Shown: positions 1-13,925, counted from the first letter of the stretch. The stretch is DNA of 64,000 bases from Monarcha castaneiventris obscurior (GCA_026261815.1 JAMPIT010000539.1:5286501-5350500), one strand, 5' to 3'. The notes: generated from the letters alone by a model not told the origin. A program made the numbers and translations.

Positions 1-1923
1 ACCTTAATATGCACAACAGCTCTGTCTCAAATATTGCCTATATTTGTCATTATTCTAATATAAACAACATACAGGTATTTATTACACAGACCTGCCCAGT
101 AGTATTTTCTGTTTCATAAATAAATTATGCATAATACATTTTTCACTCCTGAAAAGGTAATTAAATACTACTTTCAAAGAAGAAAATAACTAATGTAGAT
201 CTAATTGTAATTCAGTTTCCTTCCTCTTTCTCTTAATCAAACAGGACTGGAGATTTTGCATTTTATTTTGTGGGTTTTCTTTTCCTAGACTTCCAAACTT
301 TCCATTAACCTTACATTTACCTCCAGATAAATACCTTATTGCATCTATGTAAGGAATATCACACCTACAGGTCACTAGCAGTAGTACAAGAATTTCTTAA
401 TTTATTTGAATGACCTGCTTTTGTTTTGTGGAAACATCTTTCTGTGAGGCTGAGAATTTTGCTGTAGGCTTCAGGACCAACATTTCTATCTTTTCAGCTT
501 TTCTTATAGATGACTCTTGGCAAAGCAGCTATTATGGAACTTATTTTTTCACTGCTCCATATTTTATATTCCAGTATTCCGTAGTGGCTCGATTGAAATA
601 TCTGAGTGCTTAATTACCCTCTCTCTCTTTAGCTCTCTCCCACCTTATTGTGCCTCTCTTATTTATGCCTTTCATTTTTCCATCGAGTTTCCAAACTTAT
701 AAATAAGTCTCTAGAATGTCTCTTTTCAGTCTTCTCCAAGCGCAAGAAACGAAAACCAAGAGAATCTAAATTTTATGTTTGCTCTTACCCAATGCTTTTA
801 CTTGTCAGAGGTCTTAAATTGGTGACAGAACCAGTAGTTCCCCACTCCCCATCTCAAACATTCAGACTGAAAATTTGCATTTCTTTTCTTGCTTTTTAAT
901 AACTTCACTTGCCTGATCACAAATCTTCTGCATGGGGATGTGTCCCCCTATCTTTGTGTCAAATAACTTATTGCCACTAGAATAAATTATGGGCTGAGCT
1001 AGACACCAGCAAAGAATGTCCCTTTGTGGCAGCATTTTACTGCAGGAGATTTCTGGGCCTGAATGTGCTTCTGCCTCATGTCTCAACTGTGAGTTGGAGT
1101 TGACAGAGTTAGTTTTGTGCTGACCTAATCCACATGGAGATCAGTGAAAGGAAAATTGACCAAAAGGCAAGCAGTGAATATTATGGTTTGGATCCATGAG
1201 AGAAAGACCCAGATTTTATTGATTTCGCCCCTTCTCTGCTAAACCCAGCTTGATTCTGGCACACCAAGGGCAGGTTATTTTAGCCTTAGCCTCCTAAACA
1301 GTATCTGACTATTCAAAGCTGGCCACCAAGCTACCCCTTGTGGAGGGGGATGGAGATGAAGAAGAATTGTTGGCTTGCAGATGTCCATATTCCAGGTGGT
1401 TTTTGATAAATGAGATTAATCTCCTCTTGCAAAGTGGTGGGAGCAATGTCCTGGAGCTCTGGAGCTCTGATTTTGGCAATGTTTTTGGCACAGTTAACAC
1501 CTACTGGGCACTACCATCCTTGGAGTGGGATGGTGGGATGGTGCTGTATCTCTTTTCACCTGCCAGTATGTTATATAAACAACTTTCAGCTCTAGTTTAA
1601 CTAAATATTTTGGAGATGCAGCACTGACAAACAAGGTGTTGTTTCCAGGGTAGAAACTTTGCTCCATGTATTAGGGTAGCTACCTGGGATTGTTCAGGTT
1701 TTGCCTAATCTTTGTGCTTAGTTATCTGTAAAAGTCCTTACACTTTGTGTAGCCCTATAGAAAATACTGAAACTAATTCCAGATTAAAGCACTGTTCAGT
1801 AGGAAATTATGTGAGAGGACTGGGGCACTTTAAGAATTCATTCATATTTAAAAATCTTATTGAAAAGAAAAATAGTTCAACTGAGACCAGTGATGGGCAC
1901 TTTCCCTTTCTCACTAACCAATG
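1..1923. other. Unique AT-rich noncoding DNA
   Basis: No repeat family, RNA gene or coding frame could be recognised here. The open frames are short (at most 86 codons), overlap on both strands and have no coding character. Nothing beyond ordinary interspersed AT-rich vertebrate sequence is visible. Confidence 0.6.
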
Positions 1924-1936
1924 TATAATAAAAAAA

Positions 1937-1998
1937 TCTGCATTCTTCACTCAGCTGGAGGCTGATTCTTTTTGCAACTGTGTTTCATCACTATTGCT
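1937..1998 (+). repeat. Dispersed direct repeat, copy 1 (62 bases)
   Basis: This segment aligns without gaps to 3134-3195. By eye I count 50 of 62 identical positions. The shared core starts at a CACTCAGCT motif and ends in an ATCACT(A/G)TTGCT motif. An A-rich run precedes both copies, which would fit the tail of a small retroposon or a common ancestral insertion. I do not recognise the family. Confidence 0.6.
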
Positions 1999-3123
1999 TG
2001 TGTGGTGGATTTGTACTGAATGAAGTTTAGCTCCACAACAGCCATGTGGGAAATAGTAAAGGCATATATATTTTTTTAAGGCTACATAAACAGTACTTAA
2101 ACCAGTATGGGCCTGGTTTAATTTTCAGCCCTATGTTTGTTTTGGAAGTCAGGCGGAAGCAGAGGAGAGAAACATTTTTGTGTGAGAGGTAATTGCTGGA
2201 GGAGCAGATAGTGTTTGTTTCATAATCTGACCTTTTGGACATTACTCAAAGCCTGCCACACTCAATGGAAATTTTCCCATAACCTTCCCTGAGCTGCAGC
2301 CTGGATCAGGTCTGAGCAAGGAGACGCTCAGAGCTCTGGAGTAACTTGGCTCATCATGGCCCCCAGTCCTGCACCTGTAAGGAAATAAAAGGAAGCCCAA
2401 CAGGGTCACAGGAGGCTGCCTGGGGAACCAGTGCTTGGCTGGTTTTGTACAAGCAGTTGCTTTTGAAGGGCTTGCACTCCGGGACCTGGGGAAAGGAACT
2501 GGCAGTTTGATTTGTTTGACAGCATTTCCAGTGTGTCCATCACTACAATTCAACCTGATGTCTCAATCTGAACACGTTTTTTTATTCTTGGTGATTGGGA
2601 GTAAGCTGTCACCCAAAGTGCCTGCTAGGAATTTCCTAATTAACATGCTAATCAAGATTTGCCTCAAGGTGTTGCTTAGAATCATTAGTAATACAAAGAA
2701 ATAGCCAACAGATGTGTGGCAGGACTTGAAGAAAAGAATGTGCCCAGAGAACACTGTCTGCTTGTACCAAAACCATCAAGGAAGTGCAAATAACAAATTA
2801 ATTTAACTGGGTTATAGTGAATCACAAGGCCAAATGAAGTGTCCAGTCTTAATTAGTTAATATTCGATTGTGCTTCGAGGCAGGAGAGTGGTAAGGCTCT
2901 GGCGAGAGCCCCGGGAGAGTGCCTTAGACAGGGGAGAAGTTTGGGAAACTGTCTTGTGACAAAGGAAAACAACTTTGGGCAGTGGGACTCTGGAAGGCTC
3001 TGGTTTGTGCTGCCTGCAGAGAGCACAGGCTCTGAGAGCCTCAGCTGAGCTGCTCCCTGCTGGCACTCAGAGCCAGATCGTCCAAGGTCGACGTCCTCAT
3101 CAGCCTCCCTGTAGCATAACGTG
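1999..3123. other. Unique noncoding DNA between the repeat copies
   Basis: The segment is somewhat richer in GC than its surroundings between 2260-2500 and 2870-3110. Small opposite-strand open frames there (for example about 95 codons on the minus strand at 2853-3140) resemble no protein I know. No transposon signature was found. Confidence 0.5.
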
Positions 3124-3133
3124 GATAAATAAA

Positions 3134-3195
3134 TGAGCATTTTTCACTCAGCTAGAGACTAGTCCTTATGGCAACTGTGTTTTATCACTGTTGCT
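3134..3195 (+). repeat. Dispersed direct repeat, copy 2 (62 bases)
   Basis: Second copy of the element at 1937-1998, same orientation, about 1.2 kb downstream and about 81% identical by my own count. The sequence immediately downstream of each copy is unrelated, so the duplicated unit is short. Confidence 0.6.
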
Positions 3196-6100
3196 ATCAG
3201 GTCCCCCCAGGCAGGGCTGCACACCAAGGCTTTTCACACTGGGTGTCAGTTCTATGGTTAAACATAGCACTGCCAGGTTAGTGTAGGGGAAAGAGAATTT
3301 CCTCTGGAGGAGGCCATAGGACCCACAGCTCAAAAATCAGGATCCTCTACTGTGTCACAAAATATTATCTAAACAACAGGGCTCTGGAAAGAGCCAGCTC
3401 CACAGATGGGAACAGGCAGGCAACCAGAAGCACTGGCACTTCCTTCCGTGGAGGTACAAAATGTTTGTAATGTCTTCCACATGTTAGCATAGGAGGCACC
3501 TTAGAAACGTGAGTGATAACTGGCAGCACCACAAATTATTTCTATTATAAGGAAAAGCCTTTGCAGGCAATCATTCTGGCACCTGTATCTATTAGCAACA
3601 GATTAGTGGGAAGCTTGAAAACAGGACAGGGTGGCATAATAAGGTTAATGATCTCACCATGCACCTAAATACATTCATCTGGGTGGAATTTATATTGCTA
3701 ATTGAGTTGGTGAGAAATCCTTTGGTCGGTCATTGAGGACTTATGATAACAAAATTTGGAAGGTGTAGGGAGTCTCTTAGGGAAGGCAGTCAGCTGCCAC
3801 TTAGGATTTAAGGCTAAATTTACTCTCAGTTTTGTATATTACAAATCAGACAACATTGTAAAATATTGAAGTCTTTCTTGTGGTAATATGCTGGACTGCA
3901 AGGGTTTGTTGTGTTAGTTTATGTTTAAAGAAAAGGTTTGGAATGAAAACTTTTTAAATATGAAGAAGTCTCTTAACATTAAGCTGTTTGACCCATACTA
4001 TTTAAGTTATAAAATCTGACTTGCCAGTCAACCATTATGATAGTGCGATTTTCTCAGATTTTGATGCATGTTCAGTGACCAGTAACACGTGTGGACATTA
4101 ACAGATGTTTATATGTTCTCATTGTGAGGGCCTATTCCAGTGTAAGTAGAATATCACAATCTTTTAGATAAACCCCTGTGCATTAGAGCTGTATTTGTGT
4201 GGCTTTCTTTGCTGTGCAGCTTGTTTCTCCTATCACCAGGAGGTGACAGGCTGCAGCAATCAGAGCGCGCAAGGGGACTGTGCACAGCCTTGGAAACACA
4301 ATTGCTTTGTTCTTGGCCTATACTTAACTGTTCTTCAGTGTAGCAGCAGGGGTTTATATTTTGATGATTTGCCTAAGAAGTGTAAAAGGGAAGTTACAGA
4401 CTCAATGCCTGCGGAACTGTGGGGCTGTTAAAGGTTTCTGGCAAATTATAACTATTTGTTGGGAAAGAAGTGATACTGACACAAACTCATTTTACCAGCC
4501 AGTGTTTGAGTAACTGTGGGTCACTAAGGTCATGGACATTTTGCCTTATCAGATCATTTTTTAGGGAAATAAACAATAATGCCTGTAAATTGCACATGTG
4601 TAGACAGGGGGAGGAGAAGGTGGGTTGGAAGAAATTATTTTGTATCCTGTGGCCTGTCTTTGCTTGTCAGCATTGGCCAGTCTTTAATCAAAGTTTCATC
4701 ATTCATAAAAGACCAACAGCTTTAGTACTTTTGATTCAGTTGTCCTTGTTTTATCTGGGAATATGTCTCAAACCAAGGCTGGTAGAAATCAGGATCAATT
4801 CAAGTTCTTTGGTTGCACACAACAGTGAAAGGTATTTGGTGTGATCAAAGTGGGATTGCAGAATATGGAAATCTAGTTTGATTAAGTGAATAAGTAGTTT
4901 GGAATTGTCTTTATTTTTAATAAATACAAACACAGAAAAATAACTTGCCGCCAACTATGTTGTAAAGCAAATAATTTATCTGTTGGCAGACTACTGGCCT
5001 AATAAACTTACTGACCTAGGTTCATCATTGGGTGTTTTTTGTGTGTTTTGCTATAAATGCCATTATATATGCCAAAATGTGACAACTGCTTTCTACTGAA
5101 TTTAAAATGACTTTCAGCATTATCTGGATATTTGGAAGTTGTGATATTTGGGATACTTTACAAACCCCAAATAAGATGGATAAATGAGTATTTTCCCTTT
5201 AATCTTGCATTCTGTATATGACTATAAAACTTTAGTAACTTTACTAGGGAATGTAATGTTTTAATATATTCCCTGATTCAAAAATTATAATTATTTCAGG
5301 TTTAATATAGGATATTTGAATATGGTTTGTCTTTCATTTAAATGTTGCTATTTGAGGGATCTCATTTTTATTCAAGATCTTTGAAATTTTCCAGACATGA
5401 TTCAACCAAATGTATTTTGTCATATTCTTCCAGTGTCTGCCTGGTTTCATTACTTTGCAAAGTAGTTATTGCAGAACAGCTTTTCTTTTCAGCAGAAGTA
5501 ATCTGTGAATTATTTGTGAACAGGAAAGAACTTTCTCAAAACTACTCCACTATTTAAGATGATATCTCCTGCTGTTCACACAGAAAGAAATATAGTTCCA
5601 TAAAATCAGGACTATTGCAGGAATCTCCATACTAAGCAGGGAAAGGGAAAGTATGGCTTATTTGTAGGTGTTATTTCAACTTTAGTGCATCTAACCAAAC
5701 AGTAATCTTCCTTAAATTACAGCCAAGCAGTATGTCCAGCACCACTGGGTGAAATTACTTATGTCTACCAAGGTCATTACCTTTTCTTGTTATCTTAGGT
5801 GGCATTGACAATCATGTGTTAGCTCCTTTCCCTGTTTATTGAGTTTTCACCTTGTAAAAAAATGTAATGCCAGCATGCTTGCCCTGACTGGATACATTTA
5901 TATGTCTGTGTTTTTATGCTCCAGGTGACTAGGACTGCTAAAATATTATTTCTCCAGTAAATCTTAAAAACCCAAATTGAGAAGAGTGCATTACCACTCT
6001 GAGACCTCTGTCACTGTTAGGTTTACCTTGTTGACTGAAACTGCTCCGACCTGCATTATTTTGTATCTCTATTTTAACATCACTTGGATTAAGAGAGGAC

Positions 6101-7344
6101 TGGAAGATCACTAGCAGCATATTTGTTATTTGCTTTCCCAAAGATTGCTGTCCCAGCTGTGTTTTTCACTTGTATACTTGGTTAAAATAATAAGTGAACT
6201 GCAGAACACTGCCTAATATCTCCAGTGCATGAATTAAAACACCAACATGTGATACACCAAAGCTTATCTGCAGTTGTTCAAAATACATCATTGTTGTATT
6301 GTGTGAGCTGTGACATTTTAAGCTCAGTTGCTGTCAGTTTATCTCCCAGATATGATGCATTGGAAATCACACTTTCTGCAGTTAAGTGAAAGATCCAAAA
6401 TCACATGCACAGGGTGGGGAGAGAGGACTAATATTTCTGTATTTTGCAATCTTGATTGATACCAAAGATTAATTGCACTTTATAAAAATTTTAAAAGTTC
6501 ATCATATTTCATCTATTTACATTGCTCATGCAATTGTCTTGCTTCCTTTTTAATTTGCAGTTCTGGCAAGTGCCAAGTAAGGGTATTGCATCTGTAGTTA
6601 ATATGAATAATTACTGAACTGCCAAGAGTGATCTTGGAATCTCTGTGAATGAGCTACAAGAGTTGATAATCCTCTTCTGTTTTTATTAATTACAGGAAAA
6701 TAATCTGTTAGTCTCTTGAATTGTTTTCAAAGTAAAAAAAAAAAGCAACAGGGTCTAATTTCAGTTAAATCTTAAAATGTCAGAACACCCCACCAGACAA
6801 AAAAAAGACTTGAAAAGAATCCTTAAGTATTTTCAGTATTTAATATTTGCAGACAAACCAGAAGTTTAATTTAAATAAACTATGCAGCTTTAAAACATAA
6901 TTTTCAGCTTAGTTGCTTAGTGTCTGAGTTCCTTTGGGGAATCTATTGTGTTTTAGGGTGACTGTTGAGAGACTTGTGTTGCAAGGTGCTCCTCTCTCCC
7001 TCAACCCCCCAGGGCCATCAGCCCTTTTTGTTGTTGTTTCCTGCTCATCTTGGAAATGCTCTGTTGAAGCTGCTGCATTGTTAATGAAAACTCGCTGTGT
7101 AGTGCCCAAGATACTCTCCTTTGAAAAAGGAAATTAAATTTTAAAAGCTTAATTAAGATAATGCTGAAGATCTGGTTTACCTACAAACAAATGGTATCAG
7201 AGTTAAGGGAATGAATGTTGCTGTGCCAAAGAGATTCCAAGACAGACATCTTTCAGCTGATCCGGTGCTGGTTTATTTGTAAGCAATTGTGTAGCTTTCT
7301 TAATTATTTCTCATCACTAGTGAGGTAGCAGATAATTTAATTTG
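3196..7344. other. Unique AT-rich noncoding DNA
   Basis: No gene, RNA or repeat family was recognised. Short homopolymer runs occur, for example an A run near 6734, and TA-rich stretches near 5200-5340. Open frames reach 124 codons (4470-4844, plus strand) but without recognisable domains, and a minus-strand frame overlaps the end of that one. Confidence 0.55.
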
Positions 7345-7530
7345 TGATATTGCTGACAGAGAGGCTTCCTCATTACCATCAAGTTAATTTGTGGTATTAA
7401 ATGTGTTTGTTACCTTCCCACTCAAATTATGAGCCATTGTGGGATGTGTCCTGTTGCAGAGCAGCTCATTCCATGAACACTTGCTAATTAGAGAACTACA
7501 GTGGAGCCTGTGATTAAAGCATTTAAATTT
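7345..7530. promoter_or_regulatory. Candidate regulatory block rich in homeodomain motifs
   Basis: The block holds a TAATTA core at 7485-7490 plus further TTAATT and AATTAA sequences and a TGACAG motif, mixed with non-repetitive sequence of medium GC. Developmental enhancers in vertebrate gene deserts often look like this. Conservation cannot be judged from a single sequence, so the call is inference from motif content. Confidence 0.22.
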
Positions 7531-9502
7531 CAGAGTGTTCTGAGGACCTGGTATGAATTAAGAAACTGCTGAACTTCACTTATGGGATTTTTGATTAGTA
7601 GCCAGAGTTCCACTAGGACTTGTGTTGGGACGTGGTCTGGCCTGTACATACTGATGTGATATTAGTGGTTTGTTTATGAAGTGAATCCTGCCTGGTGTCA
7701 TAACAGGAGACATTTCATTTTAGACTTAAGAAAAGAAATTCAGGTCTTGCTCCAGGCATTCATCTTTAACTTCCCAACAGACGAATGTCTCAGTCCAAGA
7801 AGTCAATTAAGCTTCATGACAGTTCCATTGGTTTTTCACCTGTTGATTACAAAAACAGGGCTCTCTGACAGCTACCTGATAAATCTCCTGTATTCTGAGG
7901 GACTGAAGAGCCCAAACTTCTTTTAGTCATTAAATTAACAGAGAAAATATATAGATTATTTATTTTTTTGAGATAGTGTTCAAATACAAACTGTATATTC
8001 TACCTTTAAAATATTGGTAGTAATAAAAGTATTGTTTATTCTGTTATTACAGGATAGCTGAGTGAGTATAAATAACATTAAAATGTGTGACAAAAGAAAT
8101 TTAGGGTATTTGATACCACTTACTTAGAACCAAAAATAAAAGTAAGAAGCGCATGATTATAATAAAGGGTGTAGCATTTGTGTGAATGGATGTTCAGATT
8201 TTGTTAACTGCCAGACTGGAACAGGGTTCATAATTATGACCTCTTCTTTTTCTATCCAGGAGATTTTCAAGTGTAATTTTATAGAACAGAAGAAAACACA
8301 AGTGGATTGGGGGAAAAGAAGGATGGTAAGGAGAAGAATTTTTTGCCTTTCATTACTGTATTCTGTGTTGAATTTAAGCACAGAAATGTTTAGGGTTTCA
8401 TTTCTGCTTTCCAAGGCTTGTGGTCCTTGTCTGTAAGTCTTACCATCTGATCTCTAATTCAACACACCCTTCAAGAGGAGTTAGTCATAAAACAGCTCCC
8501 TGAAATAGAAGTAGTGGTGGGTGGGGATAGTTGAGCCTACTACAGCAAGAAAGGAAAAAACTTATGTTAAAAATATGAACGATACAAGCCATTTTTGTGC
8601 CACCCCTGAGATCTATGAACAGACCTGTCTTCGTGGAAGCAGATGCAGCCCTGGGAAGCTGAGTGGGAAAGCCTCCGTAGGGCTCCTGAGCACATTGTTA
8701 CACATTACACATCTCATCTGTGCTGGTGCCAGTCAGACAGTGAGGTTCCTTGAGGGAATATGTCAGAGTGACATTCAGTGACAACACCTGGAAATACAGC
8801 TTGTTATTAATGGTAGGCAAATCTCACAGGGCTGCCTTCCTTCCCTGCCTTTTCTCAGCCAAGTGATGCAGGAATCCTCCCTGAGAGTGGTCACAAATAG
8901 GAGTCTAAGTCTTATACTGAGAAATGTTCCATGTCAATGTGTCTTAGCCAGATAAACAGTATCAAGCAGAATTAACTTTAACATGAGGGAATACTGCAGT
9001 CTCTTGTAGGAAATCAATGCAGGCTCTGAAGTTTCTACTCACAAAGGCCCCACGTTCACTGAACACAACTCTGCTCCATTGGACATATTCCTTTCTGTGG
9101 GGAAAGCCAAGGTTCCAGACCCTATTAAGCTTTAAGTCTCTAGTGAAATGAGATTTTCCCCAAAAAACTCAACATTTTCACTTGCTTGCTTTTTTTCTTC
9201 AGGCTAAATTTAAAGTCACAATTCATTTTTCTGTCTCTCAATCACTCTTCTGGAGTCAAAACAATCTCTCAGTTGTAAATGTTTGGCTCTAACAGAATAC
9301 AGCAGATGTGCTCCCTGATTAAAATATCTCCAAATTTGTTCCTTTAGGTGCAGGAGCACACAGAGCAACGTGAAGCATCCAGTGCTGGTGCTGAAGGGCA
9401 AGAAAAGTGAGATGTGAGTCACCATCCATGATTGTCTGAGGCTGTGCATGGATGGCAGTCAGTGGATGTATGGAGAGAGCAGTTTGCATGTCCCAGAGTG
9501 AC
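7531..9502. other. Noncoding DNA, with possible decayed coding sequence at its right end
   Basis: Most of this stretch is unique AT-rich DNA. From about 9300 to 9500 the minus strand has open frames that could continue the broken frame at 9503-9919 after frameshifts, but no family was recognised and chance openness is possible. Confidence 0.4.
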
Positions 9503-9919
9503 TCAAGCAGGAAGCTTTATCTCCATGTGCACGAGCCCTTGCAAGCACAAACACAGAATTTCCTGCAGGTTCTCTATGGCAACCTGGCTCTCAGTGGTGC
9601 TCACTTCCAGCACAGCCTTTAATTCAAGGGTCCCTATGATCAGAACTCTGGTGGGCTCTGATTCTCCTTCCAGCAGCTGCTGTACAGATGTGCCCCTGTC
9701 CTGGGACAGCTGAGCATGGTGGGTCCCACCCCTCAGCACCCACTCTTGCTCCTCCCTCACTGTGGCTTTGGCCTGGAGATGCTTTCAGTGATAGTCACCT
9801 TCCTTCTTGGGGGATTTAAGCACAAAGGAGTCAGATTTTTCCTTGCCCAGGCTTTGTGAGTGATGGGTCTTGATAACTCCCTGCAGCCCCTCTGTAGGCA
9901 AATCCCTTATGGCAAACAG
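9503..9919 (-). pseudogene. Possible pseudogene or exon fragment of an unidentified protein
   Basis: On the minus strand one frame stays open for about 139 codons apart from a single internal TGA at 9785-9787. The predicted product is rich in Lys, Glu, Gln and Ser, mostly hydrophilic and without a signal peptide or membrane segment, which is more protein-like than the surrounding frames. Minus-strand frames further downstream (to about 9300) are also open but in other registers, as expected of a decayed retrocopy. No initiating ATG, poly(A) tail or target-site duplication was identified. I do not recognise the parent protein. The segment has higher GC than its flanks, which alone reduces stop codons, so a chance open frame cannot be excluded. 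Confidence 0.25.
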
Positions 9920-12900
9920 GAATGATTGTTTTTATAGTGATGAAGCAGCTCTTGAACTTGTGCTTGCAAAACACCATTGGTATTTTTATTTGTTTATGAG
10001 TTTTGGAGGCTAGGGAAGAATTTCTCATGCAAGTTAGACTGACAAGAGGCTCTGAGGACTCTTTCACTTTAGGTTAATTAACTGGGGCCTCTGGGTAAGG
10101 TTAAAGCATGGTATGCCTGGCTGTGATTTATTTCTAGCTCTTGGCTGGAATGACATCAAGCTGAGGGTCAGAAAATGACCACTTCCACAAGTAAGTGTAA
10201 ATCCTTTATTTTATTTAGCATCCTAAATAAGAAAAAGAAACCTGAGGTTCTCACACCCACAGCTCTCGGGACACACATATTCCCCTTGTCAAGGTTTCAC
10301 TGGGTAAGGGCAGCCAGCCTGGTAAACAACATGCAAAATAAAGGAAGCAGGGTTTTATCTATCTCACTCAAGAAGTTGTCCTCATTCTGAAAGGTATCCA
10401 TTTGTCTAATTCTCTTCAATCCACTCTTCTCTGCTTTATGCATTACTCAATTATTTTTATACATTCCAATTTACCTTTAAAAGTCTATTTTTCTGCCATT
10501 CAGAAATGCTCGATTAAGAATTTTCATTTGAAGAATGCATGTGGCAACTTTCCTGCCCTCTCTTCAAATGATTTATAACCAAAAGCAAAGTGAACCCCAT
10601 ATTTGAGTGTACAATTCCTCATTTTCAATTTGAGCAGACCATATTAAATCTTTGCAAAGACTTGTGCTAGGAAAGCTTTTTCACTGGAGCATTTGGGAAA
10701 TGCAAACAGAAAGGAATATGAACAAAGCAAATTGATATTCACATGACATTTTTAAATGTATTCTGCAGGCTCTCTGCAGAGATCCATTTTTTTCTGTTTC
10801 ATCAATTGTATACAAAAGAAACTAAAGTAATGCCTGACACTAGATCAGATCTTTTTATACCTAGCTACTCTTTCAGGTCTTGTGGGCGGATTTTTCCACT
10901 TTTACTGGTTCCAAGTAAAGGTTCTCTTAAAGTGGAGAAATTCCAGGTGACCAGAAGCAAGAGAGATGGTTCTTTATCTCTTTTGTCCCAGAGTTTCTAG
11001 TACAAATAAGGACAAAGGAGATGGCAGCTGATACAATTTCGAGTATCCTATTGCACTTCCAGCTTGCCTGCAATTGAAGGCAAGGAGTCAGGGGCTTTTC
11101 ATTTGTGGGGAACTGACTGAGCACGGGCAGAACCAGTAAGATAAAGCACTTTTCTCTCCCTTTGGTTGAGCTGTAGGAGATTCAAGTTTAAATTAAGTTT
11201 GGCTTATTTAAGTCTTGCTCCTGCCTTGTACTAAAGCACTTTGAGGTGAATATTGAGGGAGACAGTAAGAAGACACAGCTCAGCAGATGACTGATGTATA
11301 TATAGACACAGTCAGGGACCATTATGACAGAACTGAACTATTTAGTAGCTCTCTTCTCTTTCACACTGTCTGCAGCCCTGACACCTGATGACAGATGTCT
11401 CACAGGTGGAAATTAACTCCCTTGAACCAGAAGGATGTAGGAACATTTTTGATCTCTGGGATTATCAGTTATACAATTTTCAGTGTGTTTTACATAAACA
11501 AATCTGTTCCATAAGATGTTGCCCATGCAATTTTATAGTTGGCTGATGGGAAAAACACATCACTTTACTGACCTTAATGATACTGATGAATGTCATCTGC
11601 AACGCCTGGAAATAGGTTTAATTTCCTCAGTCTTTATCTCTTTCCTAAGTTTAAGATCAAATGTGAAATATCTGTTGATTTTTGCTCTCTGAGATTTACT
11701 TTTCCTGTCTATAGCTCTGCAAGTGTCCCCTTCAGTCAGGCAGAAACACCACTATGGGGCAATCCAAGATACCACTCATGAGAGCAGCATCGATGTACTT
11801 CTAGTTCCTGCTGTCAAGTGAAAACAAATTACCTTGATTTTTTTTTTTTTTAATGGCAATTCCACTTACCCAGAGGTAGCTGAGAGGAGAAATGACATGT
11901 TATTTTCACTCGTGTGTTGTTGTTTGTCATTTTAAAATCCATAGTCAGATGACAGCTGAGACCCCATGAGGCAAGCATTTGCACCACTTTTGTAGTGTTC
12001 TTCCACTTTTTTCTTCTTGTGGCTTTTTAATAAAAGATAAATTTAAGGCAAAAAGAAAAGTCACTTGTAAACCTTTAATGCCCTTGCCTGTAAAGAAAAT
12101 GTTTTTGTAGAGCCTTAGTAAACCCAGGTTTAACAGAAGACTCTGAAGGAACATCTCAAGATTTGCCTCAATGAAAACAAGAATATAAATATATTGAAGA
12201 TGAAGATAATGACTATTATATTTGCTCTAATAAGTAGTAAGATTTAGATGGGCAGCTTGAGGTGTCTTGGCAGAACTATCTGACTGACACCACTCACATT
12301 TAATTTGAGATCTGTTGCCTTGTGTTTCACCAGGAGAATATAAGGAACAAGGATAATAATGTTTGTGCCATTTTATGATCACAATAGTCCAGTGGAGTAC
12401 ATAATCCAAGCCCTGCTGGGAGTGAGCAAAGTATATTCATAAAGGAATTTTTACTTTTCATCAGCCACTTTTCAGGACCCTGGTGGAGTTAAAGATAGGA
12501 GTTCAGAGCCCATTGATCTCTGTGCAAGGAGAGTTAAGGGCTATGAACATAAGTCAGGAAGGCACCATGGAAAGCCTACGTAGCCAGGAGGATGTGGAAA
12601 GAAGATGAAGAAAGACCAGGATCATTCAAGGGACTTTAGGAATACCACGTGAATTCCTTTTCCTGAAGGCAAACCATTCTTGTCAAGACAAAAATGTTGG
12701 CAAGCATTGCAACATGGTAAGACTTTAGGAGATCCTGGTTAGTCTTAAACAGGACCAGCTCTACCCAGAATGTTCAGAGGAAAGGTAGTTTGAATGCTTG
12801 GAATACCCACACATCTGTGTTGAGTCCAATTTGAAGGGGTTTAAAACAAGAAGGGATTTGGCTGCAGGATTTTATAGTGGCAATGTGCTCTGTGACAGCT

Positions 12901-13740
12901 AAAAGAGATGTGGAAATCCAGATTCTCTTCAGGGGTTCTTAAAAGGAAACTCTGCTGCAAGGGAGAGAGAACAGCTTCTGGAGATGTATTATTCTTGTGG
13001 GAATGTGGAGTTGGCAGGGACAGGAGGTGTTTTTGGTAATATCAGCCTTGGCCTCATTGCCAGTGTTGGTTCTTTGAGTATCATGGAGCTTGAGGGTCCA
13101 TGATCTCTGAGAGGTCTCTCACTCAGAGGGAAGTGCTGGTGAAGCCACTGAGGCCCAGGAGAGTTCAAAGGGCCTCACTCAGGACCACTGTTTATAGGGT
13201 CACAAGGTGACTGACTTTGGCCATCAGTAGGTTTCCATCCTGGCCATAACCCATGTCGGTAACTGGGCTGTAACAGTGGCACTGCTCCACTCAAGCTGTA
13301 AGCAGGTAAATGGTTCACCAGGGCTGCAGAGGATAATTGCTTGAGGCTGGCTTTGTTTGGGCAGCTGCTGTTTCTGCCTGTTCCCATCTGTAGCATTCAA
13401 GAGCTCCTGGTAAAATCCAGATATGCCTCACTGCTTGACGGGTGTGCTCAAGGGACACTTCACCTCTCAGATGGTTCAGTCAAGGCTTATCAGGAGCTTC
13501 TGAGATTGCAACCAAGCCTAAGGATAGGGTGGGGTGAAGGGGGAATGCACCACCACACTCATACAATATTAGAGTAAAATTAGTTTCCCTGCTTCTTGTA
13601 CGAAAATTGAGAACAGCTTCTCTGCTCTGTTACACTCTGTTGCCTGGAAAACCCAGCAAATTACAGGAGTGCAGCATTATTTATGTAGAAGTGGACTGTC
13701 AGTGTTGAGGAATGTTGAAGACCCTAATCCTAGGAATTAA
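9920..13740. other. Unique noncoding DNA, GC-richer from 12.5 to 13.5 kb
   Basis: No repeat family was recognised. The 12450-13560 part is rich in purines and has a medium GC content, but all frames are short and no protein similarity is apparent. An internal fragment of an old transposon there would not surprise me, although no LTR, LINE tail or terminal inverted repeat could be seen. A T run lies near 11840-11851. Confidence 0.5.
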
Positions 13741-13925
13741 AATGACAGCTAATGACCTATGAGTGAAAAGAATGTGGCATTATCCCCCGAGATATAAGCT
13801 ACACTTATGCATTGGTTTATTATTTATGATGCATCTGTCATGTGCACTTGAGAAATTACACATCAGGATCCATAATAGTCTTACAGAATATTTCATAACC
13901 TGTGGCCGCTAAATTGATAACCTTG
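13741..13925. promoter_or_regulatory. Candidate regulatory block
   Basis: Non-repetitive sequence with a TGACAG motif, an ATGCAT core beside CTGTCAT near 13830-13840, TTTATGATG-type homeodomain sites and two retained CpG dinucleotides in an otherwise CpG-poor setting. The call is based on composition only. Confidence 0.2.
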
